DNA of 14,211 nucleotides from CAVAWX01 sp963642995 (GTDB lineage: Bacteria; Actinomycetota; Coriobacteriia; Coriobacteriales; QAMH01). Within the stretch, counting starts at the first letter, position 1; the number at the start of each line of letters is the position of its first letter. The stretch covers positions 1 through 14,211 of the forward strand of contig CAVIIZ010000032.1 of assembly GCA_963642995.1 (NCBI GenBank), in the 5' to 3' direction. This document shows, piece by piece, positions 1 through 6,590 of the stretch. Position numbers and translations under genes: made by a program. The notes beneath the pieces are model-generated. The model worked only from the letters and a program-made list of their open reading frames with translations. It was not told the origin of the DNA and did not search any database.

Positions 1-16
1 AACCCGTAAACCCCTA

Positions 17-55
17 GGGGAGCCGCCGCAAAGGCGTGAGCCGCGGCGGCTCCCC
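17..55 (-). terminator. GC-rich hairpin, probable terminator of the alkA-ogt gene
   Basis: Positions 17-29 (GGGGAGCCGCCGC) pair perfectly with 43-55, giving a 13-bp stem with a 13-nt loop. It lies 41 bases beyond the stop of the minus-strand repair gene. On the minus strand the stem is followed by only a weak T-run (GGGGTTTACGGGTT), so it is a strong hairpin with a poor U-tract. It may act in both directions. Termination is inferred from position and structure. Confidence 0.55.
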
Positions 56-96
56 GAAGTTTCCCGTCGGGTGCGGGTTTGCCGCAGGGGGAGGCG

Positions 97-1854
97 TCAG
101 CGGGAAAGCCAGTCGGCGGGGTCGATGGCTGTGCCGCGCGTGGGGACGGTGAACGCAGACAAATCGACCCCTTCGTGTTCGAGCAGCTTCACCTTCATCT
201 CGATGCCGCCGCCGAAGCCGGTCAGGCTGCCGTTTGCGCCGACGACGCGGTGGCATGGCACTATCACGCACAGGGGGTTGTGCCCCACGGCGCCGCCCAC
301 CGCGCGCGCGGACTGCCGGCGCCCCGTCTCCTTCTCCAAGCGTTTCGCGATGCCGCCGTAGGTGCCCGTGGTGCCGTAGGGGATGTCGAGCATGGCCTCG
401 CGCACCCGCGCCTGGAAGGGGGTTGCCCGCGCGCCGAGCGGCAGCTCGCGGGGGTCGGGCGCCTCGCCGGCAAAATAGCGGTCGAACCACTCGCGCGCCT
501 GCACGAGCAGCGGCAGATCGTCGTCTCGCTCCATGGCGCCGTCCACGCCGTAGCCGAAGTAGCGGTCGTTGCCAAACCAGCAGCCGACGATCGACGCGCC
601 GTCGCTGGCTATGGTCAAAGGGCCTATGAGCTCGGATTCGTACTCCGTGCGATATACCGTCATCGTCTCGCTTCTCCTTCTCGTGCGCGCGCCTGCATGT
701 GCGCCCGCCGGTTTTTTCGCAGCGCGTGCCGCATGCTCAACGGACGTCGCCCGTCCCGTCGGAGCGGCCGTCTTTTTCCCTTTCGCCCCGCTTGGCGAAG
801 CGGGCTGCATGCCTTTCGCGGGTTTTTCACCCGTCGAGGGCGCTCCTTCTTGGCCGCCAAGCGAGTTCCACAGGCCGATGACCGCGTAGCTGCGCCACGG
901 GCGGCAGGATTCCACGGCGGCGAGGCGCTCTTTGGGCGTCAGGTCGGGCAGCGCGTGGGCCACGCCGGCGTCCGTTTCCAGAAACGCGTCCGGATAGGAG
1001 AGGACGCGCATGGCGATGTAGTTCGCGGTCCAAGGGCCGATGCCCTTCACCGACTGGAGCACCTCCATCTGCTCGACCAGATCTGCGGAGACGTCGAGGC
1101 GCAGCTTGCCGGATTCCATCATGCGGGCTATCTCGCATATCGCCCGTGTGCGCGACCCGATCACGCCGAGCGGGCCTAGCACGTCTGAAGGTGCGTCGAG
1201 CGCGAGGATGTCGGCAGGGGTCGGCCAGAGGAGGTCCAGCCCCTCGACATCCGTCGCGGCTCGTGTGCCCAGGCGTGCGGCGACGCGGGCGGCGAGCTTG
1301 TTGGCCGCCGCCACGCTCACCTGCTGGCCAAGCACGGCGCGGCAGCTCGTCTCGAAGGCGTCGAAGCATCCGGGCAGGCGCGTGCCGGCTGCGTTTGAGC
1401 CGGGGCGCACCTTTTCGAGCGGTGCCAAAGCCTTGTGCAGAAGCTGCGGTTCGCAGTCGAGGTCGAACATGCGGCGGACGCGCGCGACGACAATCGGGGC
1501 AGCTGCGCGCAGCGACTCGCTCGTGGACAGCGCGAGCGCGCCGTGCGCCGGGTCGTCTTCGATGCGCAACCAGCCGCAAGCTTCCTCGCCATTTTCGAGG
1601 GCTACGCGCACACAGCGCGCGTAGCCCGACTCGTCCACAAGCTCGACGCCGTCAATCGCGCGCGAGCGGAAAAACGAGAGCAGCTCGCCGAAGCGATATG
1701 GCGGCCGGTACTCGAGCTTGAACACGGCGGTTTTGTCGGCGGCCTTGCGCTTGGAAAGCGCGGCCGGCCATTTGCCGCCCACGGCGGCGGAAAGCGGCTT
1801 CCCTGCCTCGGCATGCCCGTTTTCGCCGAGTGCGAACGGTTCGTTTTTCACCAT
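97..1854 (-). CDS. alkA-ogt: AlkA-type DNA-3-methyladenine glycosylase fused to Ogt-type O6-methylguanine-DNA methyltransferase
   Basis: A 585-residue protein with two alkylation-repair domains. Residues about 40-340 align with E. coli AlkA: an AlkA N-terminal domain (YRPPY...RAIDGVE), a helix-hairpin-helix (VKGIGPWTANY), and the catalytic Asp as D295 in FLETDAG. By family this part excises alkylated purines. Residues 398-585 form a complete methyltransferase with the active site VPCHRV (acceptor C534), which removes O6-alkyl groups from guanine. A low-complexity Ala/Gly/Pro/Lys linker of about 60 residues joins them. Start 1854 has a GGAAGG ribosome site 5 nt upstream. A TAGAAT at 1888-1893 could be its -10, but no good -35 is visible. 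The gene follows rlmH by 168 bases. In mycobacteria alkA and ogt are adjacent but separate, so a single reading frame is unusual. A second start at M398 is possible and is listed separately. Confidence 0.88.
   Translation of the reverse strand: MVKNEPFALGENGHAEAGKPLSAAVGGKWPAALSKRKAADKTAVFKLEYRPPYRFGELLSFFRSRAIDGVELVDESGYARCVRVALENGEEACGWLRIEDDPAHGALALSTSESLRAAAPIVVARVRRMFDLDCEPQLLHKALAPLEKVRPGSNAAGTRLPGCFDAFETSCRAVLGQQVSVAAANKLAARVAARLGTRAATDVEGLDLLWPTPADILALDAPSDVLGPLGVIGSRTRAICEIARMMESGKLRLDVSADLVEQMEVLQSVKGIGPWTANYIAMRVLSYPDAFLETDAGVAHALPDLTPKERLAAVESCRPWRSYAVIGLWNSLGGQEGAPSTGEKPAKGMQPASPSGAKGKKTAAPTGRATSVEHAARAAKKPAGAHAGARTRRRSETMTVYRTEYESELIGPLTIASDGASIVGCWFGNDRYFGYGVDGAMERDDDLPLLVQAREWFDRYFAGEAPDPRELPLGARATPFQARVREAMLDIPYGTTGTYGGIAKRLEKETGRRQSARAVGGAVGHNPLCVIVPCHRVVGANGSLTGFGGGIEMKVKLLEHEGVDLSAFTVPTRGTAIDPADWLSR
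661..682 (-). promoter_or_regulatory. Internal ribosome binding site and ATG at the methyltransferase domain
   Basis: On the minus strand AAGGAG (674-679) lies 10 nt upstream of an in-frame ATG (661-663, residue M398). That ATG is exactly where a stand-alone Ogt protein would begin (MTVYRTEYES). The site could give a separate 188-residue methyltransferase besides the full fusion. Alternatively it is a relic of a formerly separate gene. Use of the site is inferred. Confidence 0.45.
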
Positions 1855-2022
1855 GCGCCCCTTCCGCCGTCCTCTTGCCTGATGCGGATTCTAGAGGACG
1901 CGCCTGCTCAAAACCAGCTGGATTTGGATATGGAGATGCGGCGCGTCGAAGCCCGTGCGGGAAAAATCCGCAGAGAGGATGTGGGGGCGGGGGAGCGGGG
2001 CAAGAGAAATCGAGAGGCAGAG

Positions 2023-2499
2023 CTATTTGTGGTAAGGCTCGCCGCGCGAGATCTTGAAGGCGCGGTAGATTTGCTCGGCCAGCACGATGCGGGCGAGGTT
2101 GTGCGGCAGCGTGATGGCCCCGAAGCTCCAGACCTCGTCGGCGCGCTCGCGCACCGCCTCCGACACCCCCGTCGACTCGCCGACGACGAAGGCGACGTCG
2201 CTTTTCCCGCTGCACGCGAGCGTGTCGAGACGCGCGGCGATGTCCTCGCTGGACACCTTGCGCCCGTCGATGGCCAGCAGGATGCAATGCGCATCTCCTG
2301 CGGCCCGCACGATGTCGGCGCCCTCCAGCTCGCGGGCCGCCCCCTCGCCGCCGCAGCGGGCGGGGTCGCGGTCGGGCAGCTCGCGCATGTTGAAGCTGCA
2401 AAACGCCCGGAGGCGCTTGGCGTATTCGGCAAACGCGTCTTTCCAGAAACGCTCCTTGAGCTTGCCCACGGCCACCACCGCGATGCGCATGCCCGCCAT
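2023..2499 (-). CDS. rlmH: 23S rRNA (pseudouridine1915-N3)-methyltransferase RlmH
   Basis: RlmH is a small SPOUT-fold enzyme that uses S-adenosylmethionine to methylate pseudouridine 1915 in helix 69 of 23S rRNA in assembled ribosomes. The N-terminus (MRIAVVAVGKLKE) and the C-terminal block (TLPHNLARIVLAEQIYRAFKI, shown here only by its key parts LPH, EQIYRA and terminal RGEPYHK) are diagnostic. The usual GG pair in the SAM loop reads VVGESTG, a modest variation. Start 2499 gives 158 residues and has GAGAGGGGG about 7 nt upstream. The inner ATG at 2490 gives 155 residues, the length of the E. coli protein, but lacks a clear ribosome site. The promoter region is lost in the assembly gap just upstream. 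The gene lies 168 bases before alkA-ogt on the same strand, so cotranscription is possible but not shown. Confidence 0.93.
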   Translation of the reverse strand: MAGMRIAVVAVGKLKERFWKDAFAEYAKRLRAFCSFNMRELPDRDPARCGGEGAARELEGADIVRAAGDAHCILLAIDGRKVSSEDIAARLDTLACSGKSDVAFVVGESTGVSEAVRERADEVWSFGAITLPHNLARIVLAEQIYRAFKISRGEPYHK

Positions 2500-2537
2500 G
2501 CGGCCGCCCCCTCTCGTCCTCTCTGGCCCTCTGCCCC

Positions 2538-2624
2538 NNNNNNNNNNNNNNNNNNNNNNNNNNNNNNNNNNNNNNNNNNNNNNNNNNNNNNNNNNNNNNN
2601 NNNNNNNNNNNNNNNNNNNNNNNN
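2538..2624. other. Assembly gap (87 Ns) in the rlmH / merR intergenic region
   Basis: Eighty-seven undetermined bases between the divergent rlmH and MerR genes. Both edges carry the same motif: CTCTGCCCC ends the left flank and begins the right flank, and the left flank also holds CTCTGGCCC. This suggests that a C-rich tandem repeat broke the assembly, and the true length may differ from 87. Promoters of rlmH, and possibly of the MerR gene, may be inside. Confidence 0.95.
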
Positions 2625-2693
2625 CTCTGCCCCCGTCCGCGCAGACGCCCCGCTTCGCCCTCCGCGCGCCGTGCCGGCGCCGCGCCGTCGCAC

Positions 2694-2715
2694 CTCGATC
2701 TAGCTGGAGTATACA
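2694..2715 (+). promoter_or_regulatory. Candidate MerR-type operator and -10 element
   Basis: TATACA (2710-2715) resembles a -10 box. Directly upstream, 2694-2709 is a 16-bp imperfect palindrome of the form CTCNANCTAGNTNGAG (6 of 8 pairs). This is the -35/-10 spacer position that MerR-family regulators bind. No convincing -35 hexamer is visible. It precedes the MerR gene by about 80 bases, which would fit autoregulation. The call is tentative. Confidence 0.3.
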
Positions 2716-2791
2716 AGGCGGGAAGCCGCCTTCACCCGGTGGAGCGTGGTATCTTCGGATGGTGAAATGTTCTCGCGTGAAAGGGACGCAT

Positions 2792-3610
2792 GTGCCGGCA
2801 GACGAGAAATACCTCTCCATCAAGGAGTTCGCCGAGCTGACGGGGTCGTCGCGGGCCACCTTGGTCCACTACGGCGACCTCGGGCTTTTGCGCCCCGCCG
2901 TCGTGAAGGAAAACGGCTATCGCTACTACCTGCCCGAGCAGGCCCAAGACTACCTGACCATCTTGCTGTTCGCGGAATGCGGGCTTTCCCTGAAGGAGAT
3001 CGCCTCCTACATGGACGCGGCGGGCGCCAGGCGCGGGCATGCCTTCATCAACCGCGCCCTCGAAGGGGTGGACGCAAAGATCCGCAAGCTCGAGCAGATC
3101 CGCAACTACATGTTGAACAAGCGCGACTTCTACGAGCTGTCCATCGAGCACGCGGCCGGCCGTCCCTTCCTGCACCGCTTCGCCGAGGGCAAGTTCATCG
3201 CCTCGAACGTCTACGGCGTCGCCGAGCAGGACAAGGTCCACACCGGGCACGCCGTGGGGATCTTGCGCCACCTGACGGAGGCGGGCGAGTTCTTCGACTA
3301 CCCGTACATGTCCCGGCTTCGCGTCGAGGCCGAACCCGACGGCGTCTTTCGCTTCGTGCCGTGCGCGCTCGCACAAGACACCGACCTCAAGGTGGAGTGC
3401 CATCCGGGCGGTCTGTACGCCTGCAGCTTGCACAAGGGATGCGAGCTCGACGTGGACGCGGCCCTGGGCGACTTGTTCACCTTCATCGAGGAGCGGGGCT
3501 TTGAAAGCGAAGGGCCGGTCTATCTGGTGGACACGACGAACTTCGTCATCTCCAAGGAAGCCGACGAGTACCAGACCCTCTTCCACGTGCAGGTGCATTC
3601 GCTTCCCTGA
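2792..3610 (+). CDS. MerR-family transcriptional regulator with GyrI-like effector-binding domain
   Basis: A 272-residue regulator. The N-terminal winged helix-turn-helix (about residues 7-75: YLSIKEFAELTGSSRATLVH, then GLLRP and NGYRYY) is typical of MerR proteins. A dimerisation coiled coil follows (about 95-125, KIRKLEQIRNYMLNKRDFYE). The C-terminal ~135 residues look like the GyrI/BmrR-type pocket that binds small hydrophobic or cationic ligands. Such proteins twist promoters with long spacers to activate transcription when ligand is bound. GTG at 2792 has AAAGGG 6 nt upstream and is preferred. ATG at 2759 is in frame and adds 11 residues, but its nearest GGAG is 14 nt away. It converges with the molybdoenzyme cassette and diverges from rlmH. 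Control of the cassette is possible, but the sequence does not show it. Confidence 0.85.
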   Translation: MPADEKYLSIKEFAELTGSSRATLVHYGDLGLLRPAVVKENGYRYYLPEQAQDYLTILLFAECGLSLKEIASYMDAAGARRGHAFINRALEGVDAKIRKLEQIRNYMLNKRDFYELSIEHAAGRPFLHRFAEGKFIASNVYGVAEQDKVHTGHAVGILRHLTEAGEFFDYPYMSRLRVEAEPDGVFRFVPCALAQDTDLKVECHPGGLYACSLHKGCELDVDAALGDLFTFIEERGFESEGPVYLVDTTNFVISKEADEYQTLFHVQVHSLP

Positions 3611-3639
3611 GCCGGAGGGCGCGTCTGCGCGAAGGCAGA

Positions 3640-3684
3640 GGAGCCGGGAAGGCGCCATGCGCATCTTCCCGGCTCCCCGTTTTC
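3640..3684 (+). terminator. Intrinsic terminator of the MerR gene
   Basis: GGAGCCGGGAAG (3640-3651) pairs perfectly with 3665-3676, giving a 12-bp stem. The 13-nt loop contains an extra GCG/CGC pairing. The stem is followed by CCGTTTTCC, a short T-run. It lies 30 bases after the stop codon at 3610. Confidence 0.8.
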
Positions 3685-3794
3685 CTTCACCCTCCTTGCC
3701 CTTGCAGGCGTGCGGGCGAATCTCGCGTCTGCAGATCTTGCACGTGTCCTTCGAGCTTCCATGTTCGTGCTCTCGCCCCTTGCGGGGTGGGTGT

Positions 3795-3817
3795 CGCCCC
3801 CGTCAGGGGCGGGGGCG
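3795..3817 (-). terminator. Candidate terminator hairpin of the molybdoenzyme cassette
   Basis: CGCCCCC (3795-3801) pairs with GGGGGCG (3811-3817) around a 9-nt loop, 5 bases beyond the stop of the minus-strand ferredoxin-like gene. An alternative, shorter GCCCC/GGGGC pairing exists within it. No U-tract follows on the minus strand, so its action as a terminator is uncertain. The rest of the convergent spacer (3611-3822) holds no gene that I can support. Confidence 0.35.
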
Positions 3818-3822
3818 GCTCT

Positions 3823-4185
3823 CTAGAGGGTGAACATGACCATCTTGGGCTTTTCTGCGGCCTTGGCCGCAAGTTCTGCGATCGGGCCCCAGTACATGAC
3901 GTTTGCCTGGCAATGGTGCACGCACGAGGGCAGCTTTCCGGCCGCCACGCGCTCCTCGCACAGGTCGCACAGCTCGGTCGGCAGGGGGAGATAGGTCCAC
4001 TCCCAATCGCCGTGGATGTTTTTCACCGGGCCGTACTCCAGGGTCTTGATGCCGTTTTGGCCGACCGGCAGGTCGTGCTCCTTCTTGCAGGCCACCTCGC
4101 AGGTGTGGCAGTTCGTGCAGAACTCGTAGTCTATGAGCAGGCCGTTGTCGCGGGCCTTAGTCTCCTTCGTAGCGGGTGTAGTCAT
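3823..4185 (-). CDS. Small ferredoxin-like [4Fe-4S] subunit of the molybdopterin oxidoreductase
   Basis: A 120-residue protein with eight cysteines in two groups: C23, C26, C29, C33 (CxxCxxCxxxC) and C73, C76, C88, C92 (CxxC-x11-CxxxC). This fits two [4Fe-4S] clusters with swapped fourth ligands, as in the electron-transfer subunits of DMSO-reductase-family enzymes. It is much shorter than the usual ~200-residue four-cluster DmsB type. No signal peptide or membrane segment is seen, so it should be cytoplasmic. It would pass electrons to the catalytic subunit encoded just upstream. Its ATG lies inside the end of that gene (29-base overlap) and has AAGGAGG 11 nt upstream. Translational coupling and fixed stoichiometry are therefore likely. 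No membrane-anchor gene follows. Confidence 0.88.
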   Translation of the reverse strand: MTTPATKETKARDNGLLIDYEFCTNCHTCEVACKKEHDLPVGQNGIKTLEYGPVKNIHGDWEWTYLPLPTELCDLCEERVAAGKLPSCVHHCQANVMYWGPIAELAAKAAEKPKMVMFTL

Positions 4186-6523
4186 AGCCGCCGAAACCTC
4201 CTTCTTGGGTGACGATCTGCGTGGGGCTGCAGTCGTTTTCCGGTGTGACCTTGTAGACCTTGCACAGCGAGGACTTGTACGGGGCGCCGTAGTGCGTCGG
4301 CCCGTAGACGCCCATCGTCGTCAGGTTGTTCGCGTTGCTGTCGAACACGCCGTAGAGGCTGGGAACGGCTCCCTCGCGTTCGGGGAACCACCACCCGTGG
4401 CGCGCGCGAACGAGCTTGGGCATGAGGCCCGGCGCTATGTGGACCTGCTGCTTGCACTTGCCGCGCTTGTTCTCGAACCAGACCCAGTCGCCTTCCTTGA
4501 TGCCGTTTTCCTCGGCGATCTCGGGCGAGATGTCGGCGATGGCGGTCGGGTGTATCTCGCGCATGGTGGGCAGCTGGCGATGCTCGGAGTGGAACAGGCC
4601 GATCTGGCGGTGCCCCGAGGTGTAGATGTAGGGGTATTCCTTGAAGAGCTCCGGCGTGCGCACCGGCGACTCGTAGGGCTCGCGGTACACCGGCAGCGGG
4701 TCGAAGTCCCATACCTCGAACAGGGGCGAGTAGATCTCGTAGCGCCCGGTCGCCGTGACGAAACCCGGCTGGCCGTCGTTTCGCAGCATGCCCTTCTCGT
4801 ATTTCTTGTAGTGCTCGTCCCAGTCCCACCAGTCGTAGACCTTCTGCGTCAGCTCCTCGAAGGTGTAGTCGACGCCGTTGCCCTCGTCTTGGATCATCCA
4901 GGTGAGGAAGTCGCGCGTCGTCTCGAACTGGTCGTAGAAGCCGGGGTTGAAGCGCTTGCCCATGGTGAAGACGAGCTCTTCGTCGGATTTGCACTCGTAG
5001 TAGCGTCCGGCCGCGGCGGTGATGGTGCGCAGGGGCTGCCACCAGGCGCGGTAGGAGTCGCGCTCGACGGACATGGCCATGGGCAGCACGAGGTCGGCGA
5101 ACGCGACGGCGGTCGGCGTGAGCCAGTAGTCGCACACGACGGTGTGGGGCACGTTTTGCCAGGCTTTGTAGACCCTGGGCGCATCGCCTGCCATGTTGGC
5201 TATGGGGTTCGTGCCCTCGCACCAGATGAGCTGCGGCATGTAGGGCACGCCCGTCTCCATGGCCTCGAGCAGCAGGTCAGGCGGGATATAGGGCGTGTAG
5301 CCGGCCTTGTGGATGGGGGACTGGGAGGTGCCGATGCGCCTGTCGAGCATGTCCTGGTCGAGGAACTCGAGGCCGCATCCCGCCTTCTTCGACGAGTTGT
5401 ACGCGTAGCGCACGAGTATGTTGCCGCCGGGCACGTCGAGGTTGCCCGTGATGGCCACCATGTCCGTGATGGCAAACGAGGCCTCCATGGCGTCTATCTG
5501 CATGTCGATGGCAAGGCCCCACTGTATGGCGGCGGGCTTTGCCTTCGCGTACATGCGCGCCGCGTCCACCACGAGCTGCTCGTCGATCCAGCAGATCTCG
5601 GCCACCTTGTCGGTGGGATACTCCTGCACGCGCTCGACGAGCTGCTCGAATCCGTAGGACCAGTTCTCCACGAAATCGTGGTCGTAGAGGTCCTCGTTGA
5701 TGATGACGTTGAGCATGCCCATGGCAAGCGCGCCGTCGGTGCCCGGCCGCACGGGCAGCCACAGCTCGGCTTTCGAGGCAAGCCAGGTGAGCGCGGGGTC
5801 GACGACGATGATGCGCGAGCCGCGGCGCATGAGGTCGACGATCCAGTGCCCCACGAAGCCGTCGGGATTCGAGGCCAGCGGCTCGTTGCCCCACACGACG
5901 ATGATCTCGGGGATCTCGTAGCCCGGGTGGTCGTAGCGGTCCGGGTGCATCTGGGCGGCGTCCAAGATCCAGCAGTCGCCTTCCTTCAGCAGGTTCGCCG
6001 TCATGCGCGGCTGGTAGCACGAGTCCGCGGACAGGAAGCCGAAGGACATGTTCGGGCTGCCGAAGCACGAGCGCAAGATCATCGGCCCTTGCCACATGGC
6101 GTTGCGCCCCGTGCCCGCGATGCACACGACGCCTTCAGGGCCGGCGCCGCCGTATTCATCGTGGATGACGCGGCAGCAGTCCTTGTAGGCGTCCTCTATC
6201 CAGTCGAGCGCCTCGTCCCAGGTGGTGCGCTTCCATTTGTTCGCGCCCTTTTCCCCGTCGCGCAAAAGCGGCCATTTCAGGCGGTCGTTGTGGTAGACGG
6301 CCTCGACCATGTTCAGGCAGCGCAGGCACAGGCGCCCCTGGTTGTAGCCGAAGTTCGGGTCGCCCTCGATTTTTTCCAGCTTGCCGTTCTTGACGTAGGT
6401 GAGGACGCCGCAGCCGTTGTGGCAACCCGGCCCGCTCCACACGGAGGTGCGCGTGACCTCGTAGCCGTCTTCGTACCAGCGCCAGTCCTCCTTGTACACG
6501 TCTTTGTCGTATTGGTTGATCAT
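4157..6523 (-). CDS. Molybdopterin-dependent oxidoreductase of the acetylene hydratase / catechol dehydroxylase-like group
   Basis: A 788-residue catalytic subunit of the DMSO-reductase superfamily. N-terminal Fe-S region: C34-x3-C38, then C66 and C69. The usual first Cys of CxxCxxxC is Gly here (WSGPGCHNGC). Next come molybdopterin-binding domains with GSPN (155-158) and DSCYQPR (167-173), the likely neighbourhood of the Mo ligand. The stretch WLPVRPGTDGAL...VIINEDLYDHDFVENW...RVQEYP (255 onward) is strikingly close to Pelobacter acetylene hydratase as I recall it. The dinucleotide-binding domain runs from about 629 to 780. No twin-arginine signal is present, so the enzyme is cytoplasmic. 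A redox partner gene overlaps its end and an MFS transporter gene precedes it by 67 bases. This layout resembles the soluble catechol dehydroxylase loci of Gordonibacter. Reductive removal of a group from an aromatic or similar substrate is inferred. The substrate is unknown. ATG 6523 follows AAAGGGAG. Confidence 0.9.
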   Translation of the reverse strand: MINQYDKDVYKEDWRWYEDGYEVTRTSVWSGPGCHNGCGVLTYVKNGKLEKIEGDPNFGYNQGRLCLRCLNMVEAVYHNDRLKWPLLRDGEKGANKWKRTTWDEALDWIEDAYKDCCRVIHDEYGGAGPEGVVCIAGTGRNAMWQGPMILRSCFGSPNMSFGFLSADSCYQPRMTANLLKEGDCWILDAAQMHPDRYDHPGYEIPEIIVVWGNEPLASNPDGFVGHWIVDLMRRGSRIIVVDPALTWLASKAELWLPVRPGTDGALAMGMLNVIINEDLYDHDFVENWSYGFEQLVERVQEYPTDKVAEICWIDEQLVVDAARMYAKAKPAAIQWGLAIDMQIDAMEASFAITDMVAITGNLDVPGGNILVRYAYNSSKKAGCGLEFLDQDMLDRRIGTSQSPIHKAGYTPYIPPDLLLEAMETGVPYMPQLIWCEGTNPIANMAGDAPRVYKAWQNVPHTVVCDYWLTPTAVAFADLVLPMAMSVERDSYRAWWQPLRTITAAAGRYYECKSDEELVFTMGKRFNPGFYDQFETTRDFLTWMIQDEGNGVDYTFEELTQKVYDWWDWDEHYKKYEKGMLRNDGQPGFVTATGRYEIYSPLFEVWDFDPLPVYREPYESPVRTPELFKEYPYIYTSGHRQIGLFHSEHRQLPTMREIHPTAIADISPEIAEENGIKEGDWVWFENKRGKCKQQVHIAPGLMPKLVRARHGWWFPEREGAVPSLYGVFDSNANNLTTMGVYGPTHYGAPYKSSLCKVYKVTPENDCSPTQIVTQEGGFGGYDYTRYEGD
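4186..4203 (-). promoter_or_regulatory. Strong ribosome binding site within the end of the molybdoenzyme gene
   Basis: AAGGAGG (minus strand, 4197-4203) lies 11 nt upstream of the small-subunit ATG at 4185. It is a full anti-SD match embedded in the last codons of the upstream gene. It decides the start of the small subunit despite the overlap. Confidence 0.65.
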
Positions 6524-6543
6524 CTTCTCCCTTTCTCTCGTGC

Positions 6544-6568
6544 GGGCGCCCGTCTCGCGCGCCCGTCT
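6544..6568. repeat. Short direct and inverted repeats between transporter and molybdoenzyme genes
   Basis: GCGCCCGTCT occurs at 6546-6555 and again at 6559-6568. Overlapping this, GGGCGC (6544-6549) pairs with GCGCCC (6559-6564) around a 9-nt loop. The spacer is 67 bases long. In the mRNA this would be a small hairpin upstream of the molybdoenzyme ribosome site. It has no U-tract, so it is more likely a processing or stability element than a terminator. Confidence 0.35.
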
Positions 6569-6590
6569 TTTCTCGCAGGTGCGGGTTTTC

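Noticed and set aside
787..804. Perfect 7-bp hairpin with a 4-nt loop inside the alkA-ogt linker, considered as a terminator.
   Set aside because: It has no T-run on the coding strand and the reading frame continues through it. It is kept only as a hint that the linker may be former intergenic DNA.
1956..1972. 5-bp hairpin with an AT-rich loop between rlmH and alkA-ogt, considered as the rlmH terminator.
   Set aside because: The stem is short and no T-run follows it on the minus strand.
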